A stretch of DNA of 64,000 bases from assembly GCA_946479285.1 (NCBI GenBank), contig CAMLFH010000003.1:62001-126000 (forward strand), read 5' to 3'. The stretch comes from an uncultured Flavobacteriales bacterium. Its GTDB lineage: Bacteria; Bacteroidota; Bacteroidia; Flavobacteriales; Crocinitomicaceae. The position numbers and the translations under genes were made by a program. Shown here piece after piece: positions 17,606 through 26,336 of the stretch. The notes under the pieces are model-generated. The model ran no database searches, was not told the origin of the DNA, and worked only from the letters and a program-made list of their open reading frames with translations. Position 1 is the first letter of the stretch. Each line of letters begins with the position of its first letter.

Positions 17606-19342
17606 ATGAAAAAACACTTTTTGAACCTCTTAGTGGTTCTTTTCCCAATTGCGATCTTTGCTCAGAATATGCAGGAGCAGGTTTTGAAAACCGAGATCAA
17701 ACGCGTGAAATTATTCCTTACTGCCGGTGAAATGACGCACGAAACACCTGTAAAATTGATAAAGGGACGAAATAAGATCATCTTTTCGGGGATTTCTGCA
17801 TTCGCTGATCCAAGAACCATTCAGTTTTCCGGATCCGGTACTTTCCGCCTGGTTTCTATCTCTACGGAAATGGATTTCCTGGCTGCAGAACAGTGGAACC
17901 CAAGAATCAAAATTTTGGCTGATTCCCTGGAACATTTAAAAGACCGTCATCAATTGAATGTAGATCTCTTGAGTTCTTACCAGGCAGAATTGGGGATTTT
18001 GAACACCAATAAAGATTTAAAAGGTCAAAACACCCTGACGATCGATCAAATTAAAGCTGCCGGAGAATACTACCGTACCCGCACATTTGAGATCAATAAA
18101 ACAATCACTAAAATTAAAAAAGAGCAGGATGTTTTAGCTGCAAAAATCAATGACTCCCGTTTCCAGTTAACAGAATTGAACTACACCGAAAATCAGCGCA
18201 GCAACCAGGTGATTGTGCTAATAGATGTGGATAACAACACCGACATTTCCGGAACATTGAAGTATCTGGTTTCAGATTGCGGCTGGGCAGCAACTTATGA
18301 TCTTTCTGCTACAGATTTGAATCAACCCATTAACCTGAAATATAAAGCACAAGTCTATAACAATACCGGAAATGACTGGAAGAACGTGGCATTGACTTTA
18401 AGTACTTCAGATCCGCTTTTGAGCGCAGCTTCTCCTGTTTTGAATCCGTTCTACCTCAGATACGGAGAACAAGCTGATTACAGTAAAAAATCCTACGTAC
18501 AGCCTGTGCAGCAACAGGCAAATTACCGCAATGAGGTCATGAATGAAATCAATATGGCTAACCAGCGTGCTTACGACAATTATGTATTGGACCAAAAAGT
18601 TTCGGAAAACAACTCTGCAGGTTTCTTTAGCTCAGACAGAATGAGCGGTAAAAATGAAGGTAAGAAAGTAAGTACGGTTGCCATGAAACAAATTGAGATT
18701 TCAGATTTGAATGTCGAATTTGTGATTGGGCACGCATTCTCCTGTCCTACGGATGCAAAACCTTATATCGTTGAAATCAAAGAGATCAATATGCCGGCAA
18801 CGTTCACGCATGTTTCTGTTCCGAAACTGGATCAGGGATCTTTCCTATTGGCAAATATTGTAGGCTGGCAGGACCTGGATTTGATCCCGGGCCCCACAAA
18901 CGTTTACTTCGGCGGAAACTATGTGGGAGTTAGTGAAATCAACACGAATAATGTAGACGATACTCTGAGCTTATCCTTCGGTCGTGACTCCAAAATACAG
19001 GTTTTGCGTAAGTTGAAATCCGAAATGACCACGAAAAAAGTATCCGGAAGCACGAAGAAAGATACTTACTTCTACGACATCCAGGTTCGAAACAACCGAA
19101 CTGTTCCAGTGAAAATCAACGTATTCGACCAAATCCCGCTTTCCAGTTCCAGTGAAATCACGGTGACTGTAGAAACGATCGGAACAGGTAAAAAGAATGA
19201 TCTTACGGGAGAAGTTTCTTACATGATCACGCTGCAACCTGGTGAAACCATTAATCTTGAATTAGGTTATTCGGTTAAATATCCCAAGAATGCGAAGATC
19301 ATGACGAAAACTTTCAGAACGATCAGTTGTCCAAGTTTTTAA
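17606..19342 (+). CDS. DUF4139 domain-containing exported protein
   Basis: 578 residues from the ATG at 17606, which begins a signal peptide (MKKHFLNLLVVLFPIAIFAQ); the longer frame from 17555 adds 17 unlikely residues. An N-terminal DUF4140-like part (residues ~25-125) is followed by a coiled-coil stretch (~130-200). The C-terminal DUF4139 domain starts with YLVSDCGWAATYDLSA and KYKAQVYNNTGNDWKNVALTLSTSDP. The family is related to MuiA, once described as a mucoidy inhibitor, but its biochemical role is not established. It lies in the periplasm or on the outer membrane. A strong terminator follows. Confidence 0.85.
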   Translation: MKKHFLNLLVVLFPIAIFAQNMQEQVLKTEIKRVKLFLTAGEMTHETPVKLIKGRNKIIFSGISAFADPRTIQFSGSGTFRLVSISTEMDFLAAEQWNPRIKILADSLEHLKDRHQLNVDLLSSYQAELGILNTNKDLKGQNTLTIDQIKAAGEYYRTRTFEINKTITKIKKEQDVLAAKINDSRFQLTELNYTENQRSNQVIVLIDVDNNTDISGTLKYLVSDCGWAATYDLSATDLNQPINLKYKAQVYNNTGNDWKNVALTLSTSDPLLSAASPVLNPFYLRYGEQADYSKKSYVQPVQQQANYRNEVMNEINMANQRAYDNYVLDQKVSENNSAGFFSSDRMSGKNEGKKVSTVAMKQIEISDLNVEFVIGHAFSCPTDAKPYIVEIKEINMPATFTHVSVPKLDQGSFLLANIVGWQDLDLIPGPTNVYFGGNYVGVSEINTNNVDDTLSLSFGRDSKIQVLRKLKSEMTTKKVSGSTKKDTYFYDIQVRNNRTVPVKINVFDQIPLSSSSEITVTVETIGTGKKNDLTGEVSYMITLQPGETINLELGYSVKYPKNAKIMTKTFRTISCPSF

Positions 19343-19360
19343 GTATAAATCCTAATAGAG

Positions 19361-19388
19361 CTCCTCACTTCGGTGGGGAGTTTTTTTT
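19361..19388 (+). terminator. Rho-independent terminator with TTCG tetraloop
   Basis: Stem ctcctcac / gtggggag closed by a ttcg tetraloop, then eight T residues. It is one of the strongest terminators in the window. Confidence 0.9.
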
Positions 19389-19464
19389 GATCTAATCTTC
19401 ATTTGTGAAGAAAAACTAAAATTTTAGTAAATTATTTGTTAAAAAATTAGGAAGTACCTATAAC

Positions 19465-19486
19465 GTTTTAGTAAGTTTGCTAAAAC
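19465..19486 (+). promoter_or_regulatory. -7 box framed by a perfect inverted repeat
   Basis: TAAGTTTG (19472-19479), an exact -7 box, is flanked directly on both sides by gttttag and ctaaaac, a perfect 7-bp inverted repeat. The ATG of the lectin-like gene is 15 nt downstream. No -33 TTTG lies at the proper distance. The arrangement could be an operator or a hairpin at the 5' end. Confidence 0.5.
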
Positions 19487-19494
19487 ACTCGATT

Positions 19495-21072
19495 ATGAAG
19501 CAAACCATCCTGCTGCTACTTTTTAGTTGCCTTTCACTCTTTCCTATATACGCTTGTACCGGGGGAACAGCATCCGGATCATTAACTCCAACAGCAGCTT
19601 ACCAAACCGTAGCCACGCAAAACGGAAGATATTACACCGTAAATGTGGTTCAGTGTAATCAATACGAATTTACCTTTTGTGCGGGTGGAGGTGCTTCCGG
19701 AATGGATTCCCAATTAACACTTTTAGATGCAACAGGAGCTACCCAAATTGTCTATGCTGATGATATCTGCGGAACGAATGCTTCTATTAACTGGACTGCT
19801 ACTTTTACCGGAAGTGTACGGATACTTATATCCAAATACAATTGTGTTCATGACTTGACCTCCAATGTGACTTTGGCTTATAAAATGGTTGCAAATACGG
19901 GAAATTATTGCCTGAACGGGAATGCCAGTTACCAAACTATCGGTGGTCAGAGCTGCATCGAACTTACTCCGGAAATATCCAATCAAACAGGCTGTGCATG
20001 GAACAATACTGTAATAGATTTCAATCAGCCATTCAATCTTTCTTTGAACTATTATTTTGGAAATAACATCAATGGTGCCGATGGAACAACTTTTACATTC
20101 CAACCGAATCCGGTAGCTTGCGGAACCTCGGGAGGTCAGCTTGGGGCTGGAAACATTGCCAATTCACTGGTTATCGAATTCGATACCTACGACAATGATA
20201 ATCCCACTCATTTATACGATATGCTAGCCGATCATATTGCAGTAGAAATAGATGGAAACCTCCAAGGTCCGGCCGCACCTTACTGTGGTCCGGTTGCCGC
20301 TTTTGCTTCTCTGGCAAACCTGGACGACGGTGCAGTTCATATTATTATGATTTCCTGGGACCCGGTTACACTCAATCTCAAGATTTTCGTAGATGGCAAT
20401 TTGCGCCTGACTTGTAATGGCAATTTCGTGACTTCCGTATTTGGAGGCGACAATACTGTTTATTGGGGTGCTACCGCTGCAACGGGAGGTTTGAACAACC
20501 AGCAGTATTTCTGCCCTTCAACAGTGGTGCTTCCGGTAGAATTGAGCGCTTTCAAAACAAGCTGTGAAGGTGAATACAACCGAATTTTCTGGAGGGCTGA
20601 AACCGAAAGCCGGCTGGATTATTATTCCATCGAATATACGGTTGACGGACAACTCTTCTATCCCCTTGCAACGCTTCAGGCTAGCGGCAGTTCGGAAGTT
20701 CCTTTGGAATATTCATACACAGACCAGCGCAAGTGGGACAAACAGATTTATTATCGTTTAACATCTGTTGACCTGGATGGGAAATTGGAATACAGCGATT
20801 TAATTTCTGCTTTCAATTGTGCGGTAGATTCCAAAAAACTCATCACGAATCTTTCTTCTGAAAATGGGATTATCTCTATTCATTTTGCTGATAAGTCGAT
20901 CTCCTATCAGATTTTCGATTTAAACGGCCAAGCTGTTACCGGGATTTTAAATAACGATGACAAATCTGAAAATCAGTTAATTACCACAGCTTCACAAGGG
21001 ATTTACATTTTGAAAGCTTGGAATAAGCAAGAAACGATCTTCGAAAATCAACGTTTTTTCATCCAACAATAA
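19495..21072 (+). CDS. L-type-lectin-like protein with T9SS type A-like C-terminus
   Basis: 525 residues from the ATG at 19495 (MKQTILLLLFSCLSLFPIYA signal peptide). Residues ~20-130 are a Cys-containing beta domain. Residues ~135-335 resemble legume-type lectin folds: VIDFNQPFNLSLNYYFGNN, GADGTTFTFQ, NSLVIEFDTYDN, HIAVEIDG and MISWDPVTLNLKIFVDG appear in the normal order. The LPVELSAFKTSC linker that often precedes Bacteroidota sorting domains follows, then a fibronectin-like stretch and a T9SS type A-like end. Carbohydrate binding is inferred from the fold; the ligand is unknown. Confidence 0.8.
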   Translation: MKQTILLLLFSCLSLFPIYACTGGTASGSLTPTAAYQTVATQNGRYYTVNVVQCNQYEFTFCAGGGASGMDSQLTLLDATGATQIVYADDICGTNASINWTATFTGSVRILISKYNCVHDLTSNVTLAYKMVANTGNYCLNGNASYQTIGGQSCIELTPEISNQTGCAWNNTVIDFNQPFNLSLNYYFGNNINGADGTTFTFQPNPVACGTSGGQLGAGNIANSLVIEFDTYDNDNPTHLYDMLADHIAVEIDGNLQGPAAPYCGPVAAFASLANLDDGAVHIIMISWDPVTLNLKIFVDGNLRLTCNGNFVTSVFGGDNTVYWGATAATGGLNNQQYFCPSTVVLPVELSAFKTSCEGEYNRIFWRAETESRLDYYSIEYTVDGQLFYPLATLQASGSSEVPLEYSYTDQRKWDKQIYYRLTSVDLDGKLEYSDLISAFNCAVDSKKLITNLSSENGIISIHFADKSISYQIFDLNGQAVTGILNNDDKSENQLITTASQGIYILKAWNKQETIFENQRFFIQQ

Positions 21073-21154
21073 AATCATTCAATCTGTTTTTTTTAAGCGT
21101 TCAACCCTTCTTTTTTAACACTTGACGAATAATTTAAAGGAAGCTGTAAATTAA

Positions 21155-21186
21155 TTTGGATGTAGTTAAGAGCTTGAATATATTTG
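21155..21186 (+). promoter_or_regulatory. Consensus promoter with no gene downstream on its strand
   Basis: TTTG (21155-21158), 20-nt spacer, TATATTTG (21179-21186). The next plus-strand gene is pdxJ, over 4 kb away, and a plus-oriented terminator follows within 70 nt. Confidence 0.65.
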
Positions 21187-21190
21187 TTAA

Positions 21191-21252
21191 GTAAGAAATT
21201 CGAACACATCTATTACCGATGCAAGAGCCGTCAGAATACTGACGGTTTTTTT
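21191..21252 (+). ncRNA. Candidate small RNA of about 60 nt
   Basis: Bounded by the promoter at 21155-21186 and by a terminator hairpin (ccgtcag-aata-ctgacgg plus seven T, 21228-21252). The body is A-rich and apparently unstructured, as is common for the seed part of antisense-acting RNAs. A 7-codon reading frame (ATG at 21219) runs into the terminator and is probably chance. The alternative is that the hairpin is merely a late terminator for the lectin-like gene, whose stop is about 155 nt upstream. Confidence 0.5.
21228..21252 (+). terminator. Rho-independent terminator
   Basis: Perfect 7-bp stem ccgtcag / ctgacgg, loop aata, then TTTTTTT. The T run is only on the plus side, so it does not serve the convergent LacI-family gene. 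Confidence 0.85.
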
Positions 21253-21288
21253 ATGAAAAGTTCAACCAATTAATTCAATTTTTGAACC

Positions 21289-21316
21289 TTTTGAACCTTT
21301 TGAACTTTTGAACTTG
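21289..21316. repeat. Tandem ttgaacctt-type repeat
   Basis: Four units of about 9 bp (ttgaacctt, ttgaacctt, ttgaacttt, tgaacttgt) lie just after the 3' end of the LacI-family gene. The same motif builds the terminator at 34652-34690. Pairing with the gttcaa at 21260-21265 could form a hairpin on the minus strand. Confidence 0.5.
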
Positions 21317-21318
21317 TT

Positions 21319-22311
21319 TTAATGTGATTTTCGCTCGATAAAAGAGCATTCCATCATCAAATGCTTGCGGTTTTCCGTAGATTCTTTCAATCGGTCCATC
21401 AATCTTTCTACCGTCTCTTTTCCAATTCCGTTTACCGGCTGGCTCAAGGCTGTTACCGGCGGAGCGAAATAAGAGAATGCTTCAGAGTCATCGAAAGAAA
21501 TGATCCGTACTTTTTGAGGGATTTCTACTTTCAGGATATTCAGTGCATTGATTGCGTGAAGCGCCACTTTGTTATTTAAAGCAACGAATGAATCCACACC
21601 GTCATCAATCATCTGTTTGATTCTGTCAACACTGTCTTTCTGGTTATCAGTCAAAGAAGCTAATTCAAAAGGAATGTTTTGTTTTTCACATGCTGATTTT
21701 GTTCCGTCGATACGCAATTGAATAGTCATCACATCAGATCTTTTCGGATGCAGGATTCCCACTTTCTTCGGTTTCACCGAAAATCGCTTGACCAGCATTG
21801 CAGCTTCCATGTAATTATCTACACCCACAAAATCGGCAAACTCATCCCCGATTCTGTCCACCCAAACCACCGGAATTGGCGTTTCATCCAAAACTGGTTT
21901 TAAGGCCGGAATTCCATTGCATGGAGCGATGATCAAAGCATCTACGGAACGAAGGATCAAATCACGGATCAATTTCAACTCCATCGTACTGTCATCATTA
22001 GTTGAAACAATGAATAAACTGTATCCTTTTTCGTAAAGAGATTCCTGAATTGCCTTACTTAATTCGGAATAGAACGGATTTGAAATATCTGCCAACACCA
22101 AACCGATGGTTTGAGTTTTACCTTCCCGCAATCCTTTTGCAAAATAATTCGGAACATAGTTCAGCTCTTTTGCTTTATCCAAAATTAATTTCTGCGTGTT
22201 TTCACTGATATTGAATTGTTTTCCTTTGCCATTCAATACAAATGATACGGTAGATTTTGAAACATTTAAACTTTCGGCAATATCCGCAAGTGATGTTCTT
22301 TTTGATTTCAT
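21319..22311 (-). CDS. LacI family transcriptional regulator
   Basis: 330 residues. The N-terminal helix-turn-helix is typical: TSLADIAESLNVSKSTVSFVLNG at residues 6-28, read here as TSLADIAESLNVSKSTV then SFVLNG, followed by the hinge-helix region YVPNYFAKGLREGKT. The rest is a periplasmic-binding-protein-like effector domain (IGLVLADISNPFYSEL, VVWVDRIGDEF, RIISFDDSEAFSYFAPPVTAL). The effector is unknown, and no sugar-use genes are adjacent. It is the last gene of the CBS-nadK run, 9 nt after nadK, an unusual place for this family. Confidence 0.92.
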   Translation of the reverse strand: MKSKRTSLADIAESLNVSKSTVSFVLNGKGKQFNISENTQKLILDKAKELNYVPNYFAKGLREGKTQTIGLVLADISNPFYSELSKAIQESLYEKGYSLFIVSTNDDSTMELKLIRDLILRSVDALIIAPCNGIPALKPVLDETPIPVVWVDRIGDEFADFVGVDNYMEAAMLVKRFSVKPKKVGILHPKRSDVMTIQLRIDGTKSACEKQNIPFELASLTDNQKDSVDRIKQMIDDGVDSFVALNNKVALHAINALNILKVEIPQKVRIISFDDSEAFSYFAPPVTALSQPVNGIGKETVERLMDRLKESTENRKHLMMECSFIERKSH

Positions 22312-22320
22312 TCCTAAAAG

Positions 22321-23199
22321 TTAGTTTCGCTGGTCTTTTCCCCACGACATTTTGTTGCGGATCGTATCCAGGAAATTAGTGTCCTCTAATTTAATTACAT
22401 TAATCATATATTCAGCCTTTCTGATCAAAACTTCTTCGTTCTGCTTGATACTTTTGGCATTCCCGTCAACCGAGATCAGGTAATTGCGCTCCCTTCCCTC
22501 AATTCTTAGTTTGATAGGCATATTATCGGGTACTACTACCGGACGAACATTCAGATTATGCGGTGCAATGGGTGTAATAATATGAACCTGGCAGCCCGGA
22601 GTTACGATTGGTCCGCCACAACTTAAATTGTAAGCAGTGGAACCTGTCGGGGTAGCTACAATCACGCCATCTGCCCAATAGGAATTCAGGTATTTATCAC
22701 CCAAAAAAGCATCAACGGTGATCATGGACGAAGTATCTTTCTTTAAAAGTGTTACCTCGTTCATGGCAAAATTATCTGCCCCGTAAATGCTGCGTTCTGT
22801 TTCTACACGAAGCAAAGAACGTTTTTGAAAATCAAATCTTTTTTGATTGACCATTTCCAGCGCATTGTCAAACAATTCGTCCCCCACGGTTGCCAAAAAT
22901 CCCAATCTGCCGGTATTTATTCCCAAAATAGGAACTCCCGAATCGCGAATAAAAGCCACTGTTCTCAGGAAAGTTCCGTCGCCGCCAATGCTGAAGGCCA
23001 GGTCTATTCCACTGTGGAAATCAGCGTGGCTGGTAAATACTTCTGCATTTTCGCAAATCCCTGCTTTCTTTACTAACTGATCCTTCAATTCTTTTTCAAG
23101 AATTAACTTCCAGCCGAAACGTTCTGTAAGGACCACGAAATGCTTAAAGATCGGGATCGTAGCTCTATTAACTTTTTTACTATAAACAGCTACCAGCAT
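22321..23199 (-). CDS. nadK: NAD kinase
   Basis: 292 residues, standard length. It phosphorylates NAD to NADP in the cytoplasm using ATP or polyphosphate. The catalytic GGDGT motif is at residues 72-76 within FSIGGDGTFLRTV. Downstream are the conserved NEVTL and DGVIVATPTGSTAYNLSCGG (NAD-site) motifs and IAPHNLNVRPVV. It starts 1 nt after the stop of the CBS gene, so translation is probably coupled. A CBS gene before nadK is a recurrent Bacteroidota arrangement. Confidence 0.95.
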   Translation of the reverse strand: MLVAVYSKKVNRATIPIFKHFVVLTERFGWKLILEKELKDQLVKKAGICENAEVFTSHADFHSGIDLAFSIGGDGTFLRTVAFIRDSGVPILGINTGRLGFLATVGDELFDNALEMVNQKRFDFQKRSLLRVETERSIYGADNFAMNEVTLLKKDTSSMITVDAFLGDKYLNSYWADGVIVATPTGSTAYNLSCGGPIVTPGCQVHIITPIAPHNLNVRPVVVPDNMPIKLRIEGRERNYLISVDGNAKSIKQNEEVLIRKAEYMINVIKLEDTNFLDTIRNKMSWGKDQRN

Positions 23200-23200
23200 C

Positions 23201-23863
23201 TTAGATATTTAAATAATTCATCAATGCGTCATATCTGAACTGCATGTCATCCTGATCTTCTGAACGCTGGAAACTGGCTTTCACAATCATGTCGTGACGT
23301 TCAAAAGAGCGAATAATACGCGAAAGGTCAATCTCAGAAATTTTCAACGTGACTTCAATTTTCGTGCTGTCACCTGAAGACATAATTAATGAAGAAAGGA
23401 TTTTTGCATTTTCACTTTCAACAATCTGAGCTATTTGAGCAAGGGAATAATCAACCCGGTTCATTTCCAGGATAATAATTCCTCCGCTTTCCTTAATACT
23501 CGCGGTATTCGCTATCAGCGTCATTAATTGATGAACACTGGTACAGCCCAAATATTGTTCGCCACTGTCTAATACAGGCAAAACCGAAATACGGTGTTCT
23601 TCCATTCTTCCCAACACCTCGTAAATATGTGCGTTTTCCAACACATAGGGTCTTGGAAGGTGGTCGAATAATACATCTAATGATAATTCCAGGTCTTTCT
23701 TATCCAAAATATCACTTTCGGAAATTAAGCCTACAAAATTGCCGTTTTTCAATACGGGCAGATGGGAAACTTTGAATTCTTCCATCCATATTAATGCCTT
23801 CTCCCCTGAATCTGTATGAATTAACGGGGGAATCTCGTCTGTTATTACTTCTCTTGCTGTCAT
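23201..23863 (-). CDS. CBS-domain pair protein with ACT-like C-terminus
   Basis: 220 residues from the ATG at 23863 (MTAREVITDEIPP); a TTG four codons upstream falls in the -7-like box TACTTTGG. Two CBS domains occupy residues ~1-120 (HLPVLKNGNFVGLISESDI and ISVLPVLDSGEQYLG). The C-terminal ~80 residues look like an ACT-like domain (GGIIILEMNRVDYSLAQIAQIVES). By family such proteins bind adenine nucleotides. Its immediate partner is nadK, so a link to NAD(P) or nucleotide sensing is plausible but unproven. Confidence 0.85.
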   Translation of the reverse strand: MTAREVITDEIPPLIHTDSGEKALIWMEEFKVSHLPVLKNGNFVGLISESDILDKKDLELSLDVLFDHLPRPYVLENAHIYEVLGRMEEHRISVLPVLDSGEQYLGCTSVHQLMTLIANTASIKESGGIIILEMNRVDYSLAQIAQIVESENAKILSSLIMSSGDSTKIEVTLKISEIDLSRIIRSFERHDMIVKASFQRSEDQDDMQFRYDALMNYLNI

Positions 23864-23957
23864 GTTGTTTGCCAAAGTACTAAAAAGGTCGCTATAGGGG
23901 AAGCCTTTCTAAAAATATAATGTTTATAACCACAAAATCAATGCCCTTTTTTCATCC

Positions 23958-24698
23958 TCAGGTATTGATTCTATTTGGTGTTCCCTTGTGGTAAATAAGA
24001 TGGACTGCAGAGGCAGCAAAAATTCCCAAAAAAAGGGCAGAAAACAATGTCACAACACAATTGCCAAATTGTTTAAGGGTTAAACCCGAATTGAAACGAA
24101 CTAAAAACACCAAAGTGGTGACAATCGCAACAATAAACCAGTATTTCCAAAAGTTGTCGGAGATATTCGTTTGTGAGACCGGAAGCTTATACACGCAAAA
24201 ACAGATATAAATCAAACCCAATAAAGTACTGGAATGCTGTACTAATTTATAAACCGGAAATTTTCCAACAGTTGATTTAAGGAAGGAAATATGCTCAACA
24301 AAAAACCGATGTTCGTGTGTAAAGGAATCCCAAATCAAGTGGGAAAGTGCTCCAAGAAGAATTGAATAAATGAGCACATACCAGCGCTTTTTTAAGTAAT
24401 CCAGGGATTTAAAAGAAACTACATGCAAAAATCTTCCTTTTAAAAATGGTGGCAAATTTTGAATTAACGGGTTTCTGATCATTGAATGATAACAGCAGTA
24501 AACCAACAAACCTGCAGGAAGACAAAAAAGCAAAATCCCAAAAAAGGAATGAGCAATCTTATCCTGCAGATTAAAAGCCATCAAATATTCAAAATCGGGA
24601 GACATACTTCCAATAATCAATCCGGATAAAGAAAAGAATTTAGGACCTGCTTTTCGCAATGGAAGAACAATCGCCGGATGTGCTAAAGTTAAAGGCAT
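23958..24698 (-). CDS. DUF4184 family membrane protein
   Basis: 246 residues with about five or six membrane segments. The family start is clear: MPLTLAHPAIVLPLRK, then GSMSPDFEY, with a later SHLIWDSFTHEH. The conserved His and Asp residues (H7, D in SPDFEY, H and D in SHLIWDSFTH) resemble those of membrane-bound metal-dependent hydrolases. The molecular role of DUF4184 is not known to me. It starts 13 nt after the YdcF-like gene. Confidence 0.85.
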   Translation of the reverse strand: MPLTLAHPAIVLPLRKAGPKFFSLSGLIIGSMSPDFEYLMAFNLQDKIAHSFFGILLFCLPAGLLVYCCYHSMIRNPLIQNLPPFLKGRFLHVVSFKSLDYLKKRWYVLIYSILLGALSHLIWDSFTHEHRFFVEHISFLKSTVGKFPVYKLVQHSSTLLGLIYICFCVYKLPVSQTNISDNFWKYWFIVAIVTTLVFLVRFNSGLTLKQFGNCVVTLFSALFLGIFAASAVHLIYHKGTPNRINT

Positions 24699-24711
24699 TT
24701 CAAGTATTCAG

Positions 24712-25410
24712 TTATTGCTCAATCCGATCTCCATATTTTTTGCGCAGGTGTTTTGTCTTCAAATCTTCTTCTTTCCAACGAATATGCTGTCCGAAAGTAC
24801 CACGTAAACGCTGCCAGGTAGACTGCCTTTCTACAATCGAAACAAAATTAGCACGTTTTGCAGCATTTGGATCAATAGTTGGTTCGGTGAGATCCTGTTT
24901 CAATAAGGTGTCTTTCAAAATCGGTAACAGGTCCACCGGAAGTTCAAATTTCTTAATAAACTTCCTCATTCCGTTTAACTGAAAAGGATCCGTAGCCAGA
25001 GCAATCTTTTGAAAACCTTGTTTCTTTGCAACGCGATAGGAATAATAAATATTTTCGGTGCTGTGCTCCGCTCTGGGATCCAGAAAAATGTGCTCTTTCG
25101 GAACTCCTAATGCTTCTGCATAAAGTGCCATCACTTTCGCTTCTTCATACTCCGAATAAACTGCCGACCCGGAATAGATCACATTCTTTGCAATTCCTTT
25201 TTTATAGAGGTAAATGGACCATTGAACGCGGTTCCTCATAGCTTCACTCCAATGTTTTCCATCATACGGAACTCCGGGAACAATGATTGCATCATAAGGC
25301 GCTTTTGGCAGGTATTTCCGGTTGGTCTTTTCTGCAGATGGCGCAAGAAGAAAACAACCACTCAGAAATAGGGTTAATAGTACGCAAGTGATTACTGATA
25401 GGACTTTCAT
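24712..25410 (-). CDS. YdcF/SanA-like DUF218 lipoprotein
   Basis: 232 residues. LLTLFLSGC makes a lipobox with Cys19. The DUF218 domain follows: YDAIIVPGVPYDG, RVQWSIYLYKKG, NVIYSGSAVYSEYEEA, IFLDPRAEHSTENIYYS and IALATDPFQLNGM. The conserved acidic and His/Ser residues match the family pattern. Related proteins (SanA, ElyC, YdcF) affect envelope integrity, so an envelope role is likely. It is the first gene of a two-gene run with the DUF4184 protein. The ATG is 4 nt after TATTATTG, a -7 box with one mismatch. Confidence 0.88.
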   Translation of the reverse strand: MKVLSVITCVLLTLFLSGCFLLAPSAEKTNRKYLPKAPYDAIIVPGVPYDGKHWSEAMRNRVQWSIYLYKKGIAKNVIYSGSAVYSEYEEAKVMALYAEALGVPKEHIFLDPRAEHSTENIYYSYRVAKKQGFQKIALATDPFQLNGMRKFIKKFELPVDLLPILKDTLLKQDLTEPTIDPNAAKRANFVSIVERQSTWQRLRGTFGQHIRWKEEDLKTKHLRKKYGDRIEQ

Positions 25411-25512
25411 ACTTCAATAATACTGCTTTCACCGAAAACAATGTCTAAGAAAACGTTAAAATCAGGTATAAACTTTCAAGAACTTTAACAACCTTAAGCG
25501 ATAAATCCTCTT

Positions 25513-25520
25513 TATCTTTG
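25513..25520 (+). promoter_or_regulatory. -7 box of pdxJ
   Basis: TATCTTTG matches TAnnTTTG exactly. A start about 5 nt later gives a leader of about 79 nt before the pdxJ ATG, unusually long for this window. No clear -33 TTTG is seen. Confidence 0.55.
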
Positions 25521-25538
25521 GCCAGCCGCTGAAGCTCT

Positions 25539-25581
25539 CGCCTTTCCGTACCACTTCGGTGGAACAAGGGAAGCCCAGGCG
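25539..25581 (+). promoter_or_regulatory. Structured 5' leader of pdxJ
   Basis: Three nested stems can form: cgcct (25539-25543) with aggcg (25577-25581), ttcc (25544-25547) with ggaa (25569-25572), and gtaccac / gtggaac (one A-A mismatch) closed by a ttcg tetraloop. The bulges are on the 3' side only. It is G+C-rich against its surroundings. It matches no riboswitch class that I recognise; a regulatory leader or a mobile REP-like sequence are both possible. Confidence 0.45.
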
Positions 25582-25603
25582 TCGCACTCTAACAAAGAAA
25601 GTC

Positions 25604-26320
25604 ATGACGAAACTAAGCGTAAACATCAACAAAATTGCTACTATCCGCAACGCACGCGGAGGAAATACTCCAAACGTAGTTCAGGTAGCTATTGATTGTG
25701 AGCGCTTTGGTGCTGCAGGAATCACTGTTCATCCAAGACCGGATGAAAGACACATCACCGGAAAAGACGTGGTAGATCTTTCCAAAGTGGTTTCTACCGA
25801 ATTCAATATTGAAGGATATCCTGATGAACGTTTCATGCAAATGATCGAATCTATTCGACCTGCACAGGCAACCCTTGTCCCGGATCCGCCACATGTATTA
25901 ACCAGTAACGCAGGCTGGAACACTAAAGAACACTTGGAAGTATTGCAAGATATTATCCGTCGGATTAAATCGTGGGGAGTCCGCACTTCTATTTTTGTGG
26001 ATACCGATTTACAAAACATTGAATATGCGGTTAAAACCGGCACGGATCGTATTGAATTTTACACCGGCCCTTATGCAGATGAGTATACTGAAGACCGTGA
26101 AAAAGCGATCAAACCATTTGTGACTGCAGCGAATCGTGCGCTGGAATTGGGATTGGAATTGAATGCCGGCCATGATCTGAACCAGGATAATCTGCGTTTT
26201 TTTAAGGAGAATATTCCACAATTGGCAGAGGTTTCAATTGGTCATGCGCTTATCTCTGATTCCATCTATTTGGGCTTGGAAAATACCATTCAGCGATATA
26301 ACTTCTTGCTGAGAGATTAA
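25604..26320 (+). CDS. pdxJ: Pyridoxine 5'-phosphate synthase
   Basis: 238 residues from the ATG at 25604; an upstream frame from 25559 runs through the hairpin leader and is not used. The enzyme condenses 1-deoxyxylulose 5-phosphate and aminoacetone 3-phosphate to pyridoxine 5'-phosphate, the last step of the DXP-dependent vitamin B6 route. Family motifs are [60 protein letters not shown] and [13 protein letters not shown], in order and full length. It stands alone on the plus strand beside the CBS-nadK group. Confidence 0.95.
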   Translation: MTKLSVNINKIATIRNARGGNTPNVVQVAIDCERFGAAGITVHPRPDERHITGKDVVDLSKVVSTEFNIEGYPDERFMQMIESIRPAQATLVPDPPHVLTSNAGWNTKEHLEVLQDIIRRIKSWGVRTSIFVDTDLQNIEYAVKTGTDRIEFYTGPYADEYTEDREKAIKPFVTAANRALELGLELNAGHDLNQDNLRFFKENIPQLAEVSIGHALISDSIYLGLENTIQRYNFLLRD

Positions 26321-26336
26321 TCATACCAATAATTAC

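Noticed and set aside
21219..21242. Seven-codon reading frame within the candidate small RNA
   Set aside because: It lies across the terminator stem and has no initiation context; kept as part of the RNA only.
25559..25603. Upstream extension of pdxJ by 15 codons
   Set aside because: It starts inside the leader hairpin; the ATG at 25604 gives the standard PdxJ length and N-terminus.
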